A stretch of 64,000 bases of DNA from Hyphomicrobiales bacterium (GTDB taxonomy: Bacteria; Pseudomonadota; Alphaproteobacteria; Rhizobiales; Rhizobiaceae), in contig UBTA01000094.1 in the NCBI GenBank assembly GCA_900468065.1, forward strand, positions 1 to 64,000, written 5' to 3'. Positions 40,273-49,710 of the stretch are shown here, piece by piece. The notes beneath the pieces are model-generated. The model searched no databases. It was given only the letters and a program-made list of their open reading frames with translations, and had not been told where the DNA came from. The position numbers and the translations under genes are program-made. Numbering within the stretch: position 1 is the first letter of the stretch; each line of letters opens with the position of its first letter.

Positions 40273-41274
40273 TCAGAATGGGTACCGGGAGTAGTTCGAC
40301 TTGTTGACATCGACCCAGGCCTGGCCAACCAGGATCACGCCTTCGCCAGCACCCTTCTTGACGGTGACCTTTTCATAGCCGGGAACGCCGAGATCTATGC
40401 CGTCCTTGATCTCTTCGCCCTTCAGAACCATGTCGGCGACCTTGTTCATCACAAAGCCGGCATCCTTCGGATCCCAGAAACTGATGCCATCGACAGCACC
40501 CGATTCGAGATAGGAACCGGTGTCTTTCGGCAGGCCAATGCCGAACACGCAGGTCTTGTCCTGCAGGCCAGCTTCCTCGACAGCGCGGCCAATGCCGATC
40601 ACGTCAACAGCCGATCCACCCTGGAAGCCCTTGATATCGGGGTATTTGCGCAGGATTTCACGAGCCTTCTCATAGGCCTTGTTGGCATCGTTGAAGGATT
40701 CGTTCTTCTCGGAAACCAGTTCCATTTCCGGATATTTCTGGGCATTCTCAGAGCCACCGTCCGCCCACTGGACGTGGGTCAGGCTGCCGAGCGAGCCAAC
40801 GAAGGACGTCCACTTGCCGGACTTGCCCATGCATTCGGCAATCTTTTCGTTGAAGCGCGCACCGAACACCTTGTTGTCGAAGGCTTCGATATCGACCATC
40901 GTGTTCTTCATGCTATCGGCTTCATGTGTTATTACCTTGATGCCGCGCTGCCCTGCGCGCTTCAGCACGCCTTCAAGCGCTGAAGCGTCCATCGGGACGA
41001 CGGCAATAGCACTCACCTTCTTGGCAACCAGATCCTCGATCAGGCGGGCCTGCTGGGCGGCGTCCGCCTTGGCTGGGCCGACCTGGCTTGTGGTAACGCT
41101 AGCATTGTCCTTGCCATAGGCAACGACGCCTTCTTCCATGCGTGTGAACCAGTTTTCGCCGGTAACCTTCACCACGGTAACAATGGTCGGCTTATCCTCG
41201 GCGATGACAGCGGTCGCCGTTCCCAGGGCCCCCAGAGCGACGGCGCAGGCGGCGAGTTTGCGGATGATAGTCAT
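40273..41274 (-). CDS. Sugar ABC transporter substrate-binding protein (LsrB/RhaS-like)
   Basis: 333 residues with a Sec signal peptide ending TAVIA-ED. Periplasmic-binding protein type 1 fold with IVTVVKVTGENWFTRMEEGV, AIAVVPMDASALEGVL and VITHEADSMKNT, close to the LsrB/RhaS branch that binds AI-2 or rhamnose-like ligands. GGGAGGAATAATG precedes the start. Ligand not determined. Confidence 0.9.
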   Translation of the reverse strand: MTIIRKLAACAVALGALGTATAVIAEDKPTIVTVVKVTGENWFTRMEEGVVAYGKDNASVTTSQVGPAKADAAQQARLIEDLVAKKVSAIAVVPMDASALEGVLKRAGQRGIKVITHEADSMKNTMVDIEAFDNKVFGARFNEKIAECMGKSGKWTSFVGSLGSLTHVQWADGGSENAQKYPEMELVSEKNESFNDANKAYEKAREILRKYPDIKGFQGGSAVDVIGIGRAVEEAGLQDKTCVFGIGLPKDTGSYLESGAVDGISFWDPKDAGFVMNKVADMVLKGEEIKDGIDLGVPGYEKVTVKKGAGEGVILVGQAWVDVNKSNYSRYPF

Positions 41275-41350
41275 TATTCCTCCCTAAGAACCTTCAAGGA
41301 TGGCAGTAGCCGGCGCGTGAAGGCATCGCGCAGGCGCCAAAGTGTGGGGA

Positions 41351-42337
41351 TCAGCCGCGCAAGGCTCTGAACCAGGCCTTCGGGTCGAACCCCGATTGGG
41401 CGAGAAAGGCGAGAAGAAGGACCCCCCAGGCGAGGTCGCGGAAGAAGTTGGATATGTCCATGAAATTGAAAAGGCTCGACAACATCTGCAGCGCCGTGGC
41501 CGACAGAACGACGCAGATGACCCGGCCGTAGCCGCCTTCCGGGCGAACACCGGCCATGACCGCAATCAGGATGGCGATGAGAACATAGGAACTGCCGTAA
41601 TCCCATTTCACACTGGAAGTGCGTGCGGCGATGACGATACCGGCAACGGACGCAAACAGGCCGCAGGCCGTGTAGGTCAGGAACAAAATACGCTTTTCCG
41701 GAATGCCGGCAAAACGCGCCGCCTTGGCGTTGCTGCCCAACAACATCAGACGTAGGCCGAACGGGCTGAAGCGCAGCACAACCCCGAGAATGAGGGCGAC
41801 AACAAGGAAAAGCGCAAAACACTGGGGCACCCCGAGCATCGGTGTGTTACCAAAATTATCGAGCGGCTCGATGTAACCGAGGCCGAGTGCCGAGCCGTTG
41901 GTCAGGGCAACAGCAAGGCCGGTAAAGAACAGCTGCGTGCCGAGCGTTGCGATGATCGGCGTCAGCCCGGCGCGTGCCACCAGAAGGCCGTTGAGCATAC
42001 CCCCGGCAAGCCCGACAAGGAGCGCCACGCCAGCGAAAGCCCAACTGAATAACAGCGGCGCATCATCCACGGAAACGTGGTCACGAACGACGATATAGGC
42101 AAAGACGCCCGACAGATTGGCAAGTGCGATACCCGACAGATCAATGCCGCCATTGCCCGAGATCATCGCCAGCATGACGCCGAGCGCCAGCAGTCCGAGT
42201 TCGGGAACCTGCGAAGCCATGGACTGGAGATTGTAGATATCGAGGAAGCTTGCTCCAACGAGAAGACCGCCACCCACCAGAACGGCAATATTGACGGTGG
42301 CCAAGAAACCCAATTGGCGATCAACGCGAAACTGCAA
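41351..42337 (-). CDS. Sugar ABC transporter permease 1, RbsC type, likely TTG start
   Basis: 328 residues from TTG at 42337 (TTGCAGTTTCGC, protein LQFRVDRQLGFLATVNIAV), chosen because GGAGGA lies 7 nt upstream and no ATG in frame fits. About 8-10 membrane helices; segments NGGIDLSGIALANLSG, GLLVARAGLTPIIATLGT and LIAILIAVMAGVRPEGGYG. First gene of the operon permease-binding protein-ATPase-permease-kinase. Confidence 0.88.
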   Translation of the reverse strand: MQFRVDRQLGFLATVNIAVLVGGGLLVGASFLDIYNLQSMASQVPELGLLALGVMLAMISGNGGIDLSGIALANLSGVFAYIVVRDHVSVDDAPLLFSWAFAGVALLVGLAGGMLNGLLVARAGLTPIIATLGTQLFFTGLAVALTNGSALGLGYIEPLDNFGNTPMLGVPQCFALFLVVALILGVVLRFSPFGLRLMLLGSNAKAARFAGIPEKRILFLTYTACGLFASVAGIVIAARTSSVKWDYGSSYVLIAILIAVMAGVRPEGGYGRVICVVLSATALQMLSSLFNFMDISNFFRDLAWGVLLLAFLAQSGFDPKAWFRALRG

Positions 42338-42576
42338 GGCACACTCCTCCACTTTTGGCGAAGCCGCAGACTGGCATTTGCAGTACCCGGCATCACCGAC
42401 CGGAAGGCTGCACATGGCAAGTTTCAGGCAGATCCTCCAGATCCAACCCCAGCGGCAACCAGCACCTTCATACCGGTGGTGACATTTGCCAAATCGAGTT
42501 GTGCATTGTCAATAGAGAATTTTTATGAGGTGCCGTGTGGGTTTTAAGGCACGTGTTGCGACGCTAAACCGCACGC

Positions 42577-43926
42577 CTATGAACTTCCCTCGCTCATCCG
42601 AACCAGCCTGAAAAATCGCGCAGGTAGCACCACGGCGCTCATGGAAAGGCCGGCGGCAAAGCCAATCCACACACCCAAGGGGCCTACGGAGGTATGGAGG
42701 GCCAGGAAATAGCCCAGGGGCAACGCCAGCATCCAATAGGAAACGATCGACACCGCCGACGGCCATTTGGTGTCGTTCAGGCCGCGCAGTGCCCCAAGCC
42801 CGGTGGACTGCAACCCGTCTACCACCTGCATCAGCGCGACCACGACAAACATGCTGGACGCCAGTGCGACGACAGGCGGGTCCTTGCTCAACAATTCGGC
42901 AATCGGGCGGCCCGCAAAGATCAGTGAAACCATGGTCGCCAGCATCCACAGCGCCACAAAGCCGAATGTTGCCATTCCGATAGGCCGCAGCCGCTCCAGC
43001 TGCCCCGAACCATCGGCCTGCGCGATACGGATGGCAACGGCAGTCGCCATTCCGAGCGGTAGCATATAAAGCGTTGCGCCAATCGAGTTGACGATCTGGT
43101 TGGCGGCGAGTGCTCCGGCACCAAACCAGCCAAGGATAAACGTCGCCATCGCTACAGCCCCCGCCTCGGCGAGATAGCTGATCCCAAGCGGGAGCCCCTG
43201 CAAGAACTGCTGCCAGACGCCTTTGCCCGTCACCACCGAACGGAGCCGGAAGCGGCGCATTGCGCATGCACGGCGCCAGTAGAAAAAGGCGGCCGCAAGA
43301 GCAAGCGTCTCCGCCAGAACACTGGCAATGCCCGAGCCGAGAATGCCAAGGGCCGGTATCGGGCCAAGCCCGTAGATCAGCAGATAGTTCAGCGGCACGT
43401 TAATGACCACACCCAGGAAAGCGAACCCGACGGCCAGCCAAGGCCTGTCCGTGGCATCAAGCAGGGATTTCAGCACCAGAAAAACCGAAAAGGGCAGCAT
43501 GAATAGCGCCATCGGCACCCAGTAGAGCCACGCCTGAGCCTCCGGCAGGCCCACCCACCGCACGATCGGCATCAACGCCAGCATGATCATTGCCGCCAGA
43601 GCACCACATATCAGCGCCATCAACATGCCATGCCGGACAGCCGAACTGACCATGCGGGCATCCCTCGCCCCAAAGCCACTGGCCATTGACACGCCGACAA
43701 CCGAAATCACCCCGTAGAGCATCGCTGTGAGCAGCATGTGGACCGCCATCACCAGCGCGACGATGGCCAGAACCTCGGTCCCAAGCGGCGATAGCATGAT
43801 TGTATCGGTAATACCGATCAGGGAGCTTGCCGACAGCCCGAGAACCAGCGGAACAGAAAGCTTTATCAGCGACGGCAACTCGGACATGATCTGGGCGATA
43901 CGCAGTTTCTTGTCAGACGGGCTCAT
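42577..43926 (-). CDS. MATE-family efflux transporter (NorM type)
   Basis: 449 residues, 12 predicted membrane helices in two six-helix halves. The family segments SVPLVLGLSASSLIGITDTIMLSPLG and AANQIVNSIGATLYMLPLGMATAVAIRI fit NorM-type Na+/H+-drug antiporters. It follows the sugar operon promoter region but is transcribed the same way, with its own upstream gap of 560 bp. Substrate unknown. Confidence 0.9.
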   Translation of the reverse strand: MSPSDKKLRIAQIMSELPSLIKLSVPLVLGLSASSLIGITDTIMLSPLGTEVLAIVALVMAVHMLLTAMLYGVISVVGVSMASGFGARDARMVSSAVRHGMLMALICGALAAMIMLALMPIVRWVGLPEAQAWLYWVPMALFMLPFSVFLVLKSLLDATDRPWLAVGFAFLGVVINVPLNYLLIYGLGPIPALGILGSGIASVLAETLALAAAFFYWRRACAMRRFRLRSVVTGKGVWQQFLQGLPLGISYLAEAGAVAMATFILGWFGAGALAANQIVNSIGATLYMLPLGMATAVAIRIAQADGSGQLERLRPIGMATFGFVALWMLATMVSLIFAGRPIAELLSKDPPVVALASSMFVVVALMQVVDGLQSTGLGALRGLNDTKWPSAVSIVSYWMLALPLGYFLALHTSVGPLGVWIGFAAGLSMSAVVLPARFFRLVRMSEGSS

Positions 43927-44106
43927 GAGCCTTTTCTATCCTCAGTGTGAGCAATTGTGCTTCCGCGACCCTCTTTTGCGAACGCCACTCGGATTGGATC
44001 TGCGGCACCAATCACATGGCCGCAACAGTACCCGATGTTACTGTCAACACCCCGAGCGCGCTTGACCATCCGTGCGTCCGGTGACAGTGCGCAAGATCTG
44101 GAGCTG

Positions 44107-44232
44107 TCACGTTTGCAAGGATTTGGATTGAGCGGGGAGTGGTGTGCCTGATCTGGGCGAGGAGTTCAGACGGAACTCGTCCGCGGGTGTTTTGCAACCG
44201 AGGTATTTGCCTGGTGCCGCGTTGAAAGCCAT
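44107..44232 (-). pseudogene. Possible transposase C-terminal remnant
   Basis: A 41-codon frame encodes MAFNAAPGKYLGCKTPADEF, which resembles the C-terminal end of IS30/IS3-type transposases (N-x-RPRK-x-LGY-x-TPAE-x-F). No inverted repeats or longer homologous frame were found, so this is a weak call. Confidence 0.3.
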
Positions 44233-44442
44233 ATCCTGAGCCCGTCTTTTGGTCTGTTCTCAGTCGTTGACACGGATTTTACCCAATCACAAGCGACGGG
44301 TTGTCGCCAATGACCGACGCTTCGATCGGCCCACGCCGTCAACGCTCACATCCCACCGGTCTTCATTAACTGCAACGGCACCCGCACGCCCAATTTCATA
44401 AATACTTGAGCGCAGTGGAGGACTGTCTTCAAGGATATTATT

Positions 44443-44479
44443 CGAATATCGGCCGCTCTCTGCCGGCGGCCGATATTCG
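44443..44479 (-). terminator. Hairpin terminator of the purine-salvage operon
   Basis: Perfect 14-bp stem CGAATATCGGCCGC / GCGGCCGATATTCG, loop 9 nt, 12 nt after the ade stop; AT-rich sequence follows on the minus strand. Confidence 0.65.
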
Positions 44480-44490
44480 GTTAGCCTGCC

Positions 44491-46284
44491 TTACTGGGTG
44501 ACGATGACGTCGACCTTCTGGAAGGTGCGGACGTCGATCAGTCCCTTGTCGGAGATGCGCAATTCGGGAATGACGACCAGCGCCAGCAGCGAATGCTGCA
44601 TATAGGCGTTGTTCAGTTTGCAGCCGCAGATGCGCATCGCCTCAACGATGGCAGCAGCCTTGTCCGCGACGATCTCGGCGCGCTGATCTGACATCAGACC
44701 GGCGACCGGCAATTCGACCAGCGCCAGTTCCTTGCCGCCCTTGACGACGACGATGCCGCCGCCGACCTCGTGCAAGCGGTTTGAGGCCTGCGCCATGTCG
44801 TCCTTGTTGGTGCCAACCACGATCATATGGTGGCTATCATGGGCCACGGTGCTCGCAACCGCGCAGTCGCTGTCGTAGCCGAAGCCCGAAACGAAGGCGT
44901 TGACAACATCGCCAGTGGCGCGATGGCGCTCCACCAGGGCGATCTGGCAGACGTCATTGGTGCGATCCATGTCGATGAGGCCCGAAGTGATTGCGAGATC
45001 CGCCTCCAAAGCGCGCGTCGGCGCCTGGTTTTCGACGACACCAATGACATTGACCCGTACCTTGGAAGCATCAGCGGAATGCCGGATGTCGAAATCCCGT
45101 GCCGTCAGGGTCTTGCCGAGATGAACGGTGTCACGCGCGCTTGCCGGATAGACAAAAGGTGGAATGTCGGCCACAAGTGCCCCCGCTTGCGCAAGCAGCT
45201 CGCCGCGCGCGAAAACCATCTCGATCGGCAGCGATGCAAGGTCTGACGTGATGATCAGATCGGCCCGGCGGCCAGGCGCGATCGAACCGAGTTCACGCTC
45301 GAGGCCGAAATGCTGGGCGGTGTTGAGCGTCGCCATCTGGATCGCGGTCACGGGCTTCAGGCCTTGCGCGATCGCGTGGCGGACAACCCGGTTCATATGG
45401 CCGTCGTGAACGAGCGTCCCGGAATGGCTGTCATCGGTGCAAAGCAGGAAGTTGCGAGGATCGAGGCCACTTTCGGTGACGGCCTTGATCGGGGCTGCGA
45501 CATCAAACCAGGCCGAGCCAAGCCGGAGCATGGCCCGCATCCCCTGTCGCACCCGGGCGATGGCGTCCTCGACCGTCGTGCCCTCATGATCATCAGCCGG
45601 TCCCCCGGCCACATAGGCGTGGAATTCGCGGCCCAGATGCGGCGAGGCGTAATGCCCGCCGACGGTCAATCGCGCATCCTGGGTTGCTGCGATCTCGGCG
45701 ACCATCTTCGGGTCGTTGCCGGCCACGCCCGGAAAATTCATCATCTCGCCGAGACCGATGATGTTCGGCCAGCTGAGCGCTTCAGCCACGTCCTTGGCCG
45801 ACAGCTCAGCACCGGCCGTCTCAAGGCCCGGCGCGCTCGGCACGCAGCTCGGGACCTGCACATAGACATTGACCGGCAGGCTCTGCGCTTCGTCGTTCAT
45901 CAGCCGCACGCCGGCAAGGCCGAGCACGTTGGCGATCTCGTGCGGATCGATGAACATCGTCGTCGTGCCGTGCGGAATGACGGCACGGGCAAATTCAGTG
46001 ACGGTGACGAGACCGCTTTCGACATGCATATGCGCATCGCAGAGCCCTGGCACCAGATAACGCCCGGCCGCATCGACAACCTTGGTGCCTTCACCGATGG
46101 TGTGGCTGGCATCGGCACCGACATAGGCAAAGCGGCCGGCTTTGACGGCGATGTCGGTGTGCGGAATGATCTCGCCGGAATAGACGTTGACCCATCGTCC
46201 GTTGCGGATCACCAGATCGGCAGGCGTGCGGCCCATGGCGACATCGACAAGCTCGGGTGCGGTCCTCGACCAGGATTGAAGCAT
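44491..46284 (-). CDS. ade: Adenine deaminase
   Basis: 597 residues from MLQSWSRTAPELVDVAMG, with GAAGGA upstream; the longer frame to 46380 overlaps the permease gene. Amidohydrolase fold with GLCDAHMHVES (HxH metal site), the family motif HGTTTMFIDPHEIANVLG and CTDDSHSGTLVHDGH. It deaminates adenine to hypoxanthine with a dinuclear metal centre. Last gene of the operon with a purine permease and a second, divergent paralog. Confidence 0.93.
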   Translation of the reverse strand: MLQSWSRTAPELVDVAMGRTPADLVIRNGRWVNVYSGEIIPHTDIAVKAGRFAYVGADASHTIGEGTKVVDAAGRYLVPGLCDAHMHVESGLVTVTEFARAVIPHGTTTMFIDPHEIANVLGLAGVRLMNDEAQSLPVNVYVQVPSCVPSAPGLETAGAELSAKDVAEALSWPNIIGLGEMMNFPGVAGNDPKMVAEIAATQDARLTVGGHYASPHLGREFHAYVAGGPADDHEGTTVEDAIARVRQGMRAMLRLGSAWFDVAAPIKAVTESGLDPRNFLLCTDDSHSGTLVHDGHMNRVVRHAIAQGLKPVTAIQMATLNTAQHFGLERELGSIAPGRRADLIITSDLASLPIEMVFARGELLAQAGALVADIPPFVYPASARDTVHLGKTLTARDFDIRHSADASKVRVNVIGVVENQAPTRALEADLAITSGLIDMDRTNDVCQIALVERHRATGDVVNAFVSGFGYDSDCAVASTVAHDSHHMIVVGTNKDDMAQASNRLHEVGGGIVVVKGGKELALVELPVAGLMSDQRAEIVADKAAAIVEAMRICGCKLNNAYMQHSLLALVVIPELRISDKGLIDVRTFQKVDVIVTQ

Positions 46285-46309
46285 GACTGTTTCCTTCGAA
46301 TGGAGAGGG

Positions 46310-46336
46310 TATCGGCGCCCCCGTGGGGCGCCGATA
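46310..46336 (-). terminator. Hairpin between purine permease and ade
   Basis: Perfect 12-bp stem TATCGGCGCCCC / GGGGCGCCGATA with loop CGT, 4 nt after the permease stop. It may attenuate transcription into ade. Confidence 0.6.
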
Positions 46337-46339
46337 GGC

Positions 46340-47737
46340 TTATTGGGTCTGTGCGACGAGCGCTGCGGCAAGCAAAGCAACGAACCACATCACCGGTTTT
46401 ACATCGCCGGGACGGACGCAGACCAGCTTGATCAGCACATAGGCGATTATCGCCAGCGATAACCCGAGCGTGATCGAGAACGTCAGCGGGATCAGCACGA
46501 TGGCGAGGAAGGCCGGAAGCGCTTCGTCGAGATCGGTCCAGCGGATCTTGCTCATCGGCTCCGACATGAACAGCCCTGTGAGGATCAAAACGGGAGCTGT
46601 CGCTACGGCGGGAACCAGCGAGAGCAAGGGCGAAAGAAATAGGAAAGGCACGAAGAGCAAACCGGCGATCAACGCGACAAGCCCGGTGCGGCCGCCTTGA
46701 GCGATGCCTGCGCCTGATTCCAGATAGACGGTGGCGGGGCTGGTGCCGAGCGGTGCCGAAATCAGGGCCGCGACAGCGTCGACATGCATCGATTCCTTGA
46801 TATTGCGTGGCATCCCCTGCTCGTCCTTCAGATCGGCCGCCTCGGCCAGACCCAGGAAGGTCGACAGCGCCTCGATGAAGTTGGTAAACAGGAAGACGAA
46901 GATGAAGGGAATATAGGCAAGGCTGAGCGCACCGACCAGATCGATCTGGCCGACGAAGCTGAAGTCCGGCGCTGCCGAAAAACCGCTCCAGTTGACCAGT
47001 GTGTGAACACCAGGCGTTTCCGGTGAAAAAGCGCTGCCGTCAACCCACCAGCGCCCGATCGGAGCAGCGAGAAGGGTGGTGAGGATCATGCCGGCCATCA
47101 TCGCGCCGGGCACCCGCCGGACGACCAGGCCGACCGTCAGGATGAAACCCGCTATGAAGGTCAGCGTAACCGGATTGAATGTCGTCAGACCAACGATCGT
47201 ATCGGGATTGGCGACGATGAACTTGGCGTTCTCAAAGCCGATCAGCGCGATGAACAGGCCTATGCCGCAGGCAATGCCGTAGCGAAGATCGACCGGGATC
47301 GCCTCGATGATCGTCTGCCGCAGATTGAAGAAGGCCATGATGGTGAAGAGTACGCCGGCCCAGACAACGCAGCCAAGCGCGATCTCGATCGGCACGTTGG
47401 CGCCGACGACCATCGTATAGGCAAACAGCGCATTGATGCCCATACCTGGTGCAACGAGGATGGGGCTTTTTGCGTAAAGCCCCATGGCGCAACTGCCGAT
47501 GAAGCTGACGAGCACCGTCGCGGTGACCCCGGCCGAGAACGGGATACCCGCATGCGCAAGGATCGATGGATTGACGACGATCACATAGGACGCGGCGAGA
47601 AAGGTGGTCAATCCGGCGAGGATCTCGGTACGGATGTTCGATCCGAATTTCGATATCTGGAAATAGCGATCAAGCAGGCTGGCAAGCCACGAGGCCTTGC
47701 TCGAAGCCGGCCCCACCGATTTCGGTTGGTAGTTCAT
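46340..47737 (-). CDS. Purine permease, AzgA-type NCS2 (hypoxanthine/guanine/adenine)
   Basis: 465 residues with about 12-14 membrane helices. The AzgA-type signature VAPGMGINALFAYTMV and the segments TTFLAASYVIVVNPSIL and LGTSPATVYLESGAGIAQGGRTGL are visible. It imports nucleobases by proton symport. Placed between two adenine-deaminase-like genes, adenine or hypoxanthine is the likely substrate. Confidence 0.92.
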   Translation of the reverse strand: MNYQPKSVGPASSKASWLASLLDRYFQISKFGSNIRTEILAGLTTFLAASYVIVVNPSILAHAGIPFSAGVTATVLVSFIGSCAMGLYAKSPILVAPGMGINALFAYTMVVGANVPIEIALGCVVWAGVLFTIMAFFNLRQTIIEAIPVDLRYGIACGIGLFIALIGFENAKFIVANPDTIVGLTTFNPVTLTFIAGFILTVGLVVRRVPGAMMAGMILTTLLAAPIGRWWVDGSAFSPETPGVHTLVNWSGFSAAPDFSFVGQIDLVGALSLAYIPFIFVFLFTNFIEALSTFLGLAEAADLKDEQGMPRNIKESMHVDAVAALISAPLGTSPATVYLESGAGIAQGGRTGLVALIAGLLFVPFLFLSPLLSLVPAVATAPVLILTGLFMSEPMSKIRWTDLDEALPAFLAIVLIPLTFSITLGLSLAIIAYVLIKLVCVRPGDVKPVMWFVALLAAALVAQTQ

Positions 47738-47768
47738 TCTTTTGTTCCCCTTTTTTTGAAACGACGAA

Positions 47769-47789
47769 GGGGCCGACAGTGCCGGCCCC
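47769..47789. terminator. Hairpin between the ade paralog and purine permease
   Basis: GGGGCCG / CGGCCCC stem with a 7-nt loop, followed on the plus strand by CTTTT. In the transcribed (minus) direction it may attenuate or stabilise. Confidence 0.5.
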
Positions 47790-47800
47790 CTTTTACCTGT

Positions 47801-49603
47801 TCATTCTGCGGCGGCAACCCGTTCCGTCTCGCCACTGTTCCCAGCAAGCGGCGAGATCACCTTGAGGTTAACGCAGTCGACAACGCCGAGATCGGTGATG
47901 GCATATTCAGGGATCGCGGTGATTTGCAACACGAACATGTACATGAACGGCCAAGGCAGCGAGCAGCCGAGGCTGCGCGCGGCATCGTCCAGCTCCTCCT
48001 CCAGCCGCGCCATCTCGGACGGTTCGATATCCGAGACGATGCCACCGATCGGCAGATGCAGGAAAGAGACGACCTCGCCATTCTTGACCACCACCTGGCC
48101 GCCGTGGTTGGCGATCAGGTGGTTGATAGCGACCACCATATCTTCAGGGTTGGCGCCGATGCAGAGAATGTTGTTGTCATCAGGCGCGGTCGAGCTGGCG
48201 ATCGCACCTTCACGCAGCCCGAAGCCCGATGTGAAAGCAACGGGGCGATTGCGGGTCTTGCCGTAGCGCTCGACCACGGTAACATATTGGATGTCTTTGG
48301 CCGTATCAGCGAGCACGCAGCCATCCTTCACCGCCAAGGTGACATCGCGGCGTGTGCGCACGAAGATCTTTTCCGGCGTGACGGCAATCGCCATCGCTTC
48401 GGCGCTATTGCCGGCGCCGTCGTAGCGCACCCGCAGATCTTGGACTTCGAGCGGCGCCACCTTCATCGACGTCAGCAATGCGGCACTGCGCGGCGGAGGC
48501 ACCAGGTCGATCGCCATCCGGCCGTCGCGTGCCACTTCCTCGCCCTTGGCGACCACAGCTTCGATCTTGAATTCACGTAGATCGCTGACGAGCAGGATAT
48601 CGGCGGAGCGGTCCGGCGAGATCGAGCCGACCTTGTCATCGATTCTCAGCGCGTCGGCACCGTTGATGGTTGCCATCTGAATCGCCGCCATCGGTGAAAT
48701 GCCCATGGCGATCGCCATGCGCACCATGTTGTCGAGATGGCCGCGCTTGAGAATATCGCTGGCTACGACGTCGTCAGTGCAGAAGCTGATGCGGCGCAGG
48801 GCCTTGGCGCCCATCTCCGTGACGATGCGCAGATTGTCCTCAAGGAAATGCGAGATCGAGGATTCGCGTACGACAACATGCATACCCGCCCGCAGCTTCT
48901 CCAGCATTTCCTCCGGCGAATAGCTTTCGTGGTCGGCGCGCACACCGGATTGCTGGTAACCGTTCAGCCGCGCTCCGCGGGTCATCGGGCAGCAGCCGAG
49001 GATCGGCAACCGGCTCTTTTCGGCAAGCTCAAGGGCCGCCAGCACATCGCTGTCTTCTTCCTGAATGAATTCGCGCACCGTTTCCCAGATGCCGACGCAT
49101 TCCGGCCAGTGATGGGTAGCCTGGTGGTCGGCCGGGCTGAAGTAATGACCGACAGTAGAACGCGGCATCGTGTAGGGGGTCTTGCACGGAGCGCCCCAGA
49201 AAACCTTGAGTGGCGTCTGCTTGGCTTCGTCGAGGAATTCGCGGGCGGCGTCCGGTCCACCAACAACGATGATCTGGTCGAGGCCGGTGACAATCGACGT
49301 CGTGCCCAGCGGCACGACCGCCTTTGCGAAGCTGGTTAGCGACATCTTCGAGCATTCAACATGCAGATGCCCGTCGATCATGCCTGGCGTCAGATATTTT
49401 CCCTTGGCATCGATGACTTTGGTTTCCGGCCCGATGTAGTCTGAGACGTCGCCGACGGCAATGATGCGCTCGCCGTAGATCGCAACGTCGGCCTGGTAGA
49501 TCTCCTCCGACACGACGTTGACAAGTCTGCCGCCGCGAATGGCCAGTGTCGCCTTGCCGCCTGTACCCGATGCCGCGCGAATGAATTCCCTGATGTCCCT
49601 CAC
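47801..49603 (-). CDS. Adenine-deaminase-like amidohydrolase, diverged paralog, GTG start
   Basis: 600 residues from GTG at 49603 (AAGGGAG upstream). It has the adenine deaminase fold: GMIDGHLHVECSKM (HxH), CTDDVVASDILKRGH, and the C-terminal ade domain (SSTAPDDNNILCIGANPEDM). However, the invariant DPHEIANV segment of true adenine deaminases is replaced by TGLDQIIVVGG, and CTDD is followed by VVASD rather than a HS/KH pair. It may act on another purine or be an altered enzyme. First gene of the operon, divergent from a LysR gene. Confidence 0.85.
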   Translation of the reverse strand: MRDIREFIRAASGTGGKATLAIRGGRLVNVVSEEIYQADVAIYGERIIAVGDVSDYIGPETKVIDAKGKYLTPGMIDGHLHVECSKMSLTSFAKAVVPLGTTSIVTGLDQIIVVGGPDAAREFLDEAKQTPLKVFWGAPCKTPYTMPRSTVGHYFSPADHQATHHWPECVGIWETVREFIQEEDSDVLAALELAEKSRLPILGCCPMTRGARLNGYQQSGVRADHESYSPEEMLEKLRAGMHVVVRESSISHFLEDNLRIVTEMGAKALRRISFCTDDVVASDILKRGHLDNMVRMAIAMGISPMAAIQMATINGADALRIDDKVGSISPDRSADILLVSDLREFKIEAVVAKGEEVARDGRMAIDLVPPPRSAALLTSMKVAPLEVQDLRVRYDGAGNSAEAMAIAVTPEKIFVRTRRDVTLAVKDGCVLADTAKDIQYVTVVERYGKTRNRPVAFTSGFGLREGAIASSTAPDDNNILCIGANPEDMVVAINHLIANHGGQVVVKNGEVVSFLHLPIGGIVSDIEPSEMARLEEELDDAARSLGCSLPWPFMYMFVLQITAIPEYAITDLGVVDCVNLKVISPLAGNSGETERVAAAE

Positions 49604-49691
49604 TGATATGTCTCCCTTAGCGTCAGCAATTATTCCCAGTTTGATTTCGTTTGTACAATGGGCCGAAATGGCGTATTTATCGGACATATCA

Positions 49692-49705
49692 TCCAAGATT
49701 TTGGA
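49692..49705. promoter_or_regulatory. Imperfect palindrome before the LysR gene
   Basis: TCCAAGATTTTGGA, an inverted repeat TCCAA-N4-TTGGA, lies 5 nt before the lysR ATG and about 90 bp before the divergent deaminase gene. It is a candidate LysR operator. Confidence 0.35.
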
Positions 49706-49710
49706 CGAAA

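Larger units (their letters stand above)
43927..44490. other. Gene-poor stretch between the MATE gene and adenine deaminase
   Basis: No intact gene was seen. It holds a possible transposase remnant (44107-44232, minus strand) and the ade terminator hairpin at 44443. The rest is short broken frames. Confidence 0.5.

Noticed and set aside
35401-42512. A common SorC operator with half site TTGTCAA at both 35401 and 42506
   Set aside because: The second place has only one clear half site in a different arrangement; kept as a low-confidence note, not as a proven shared operator.
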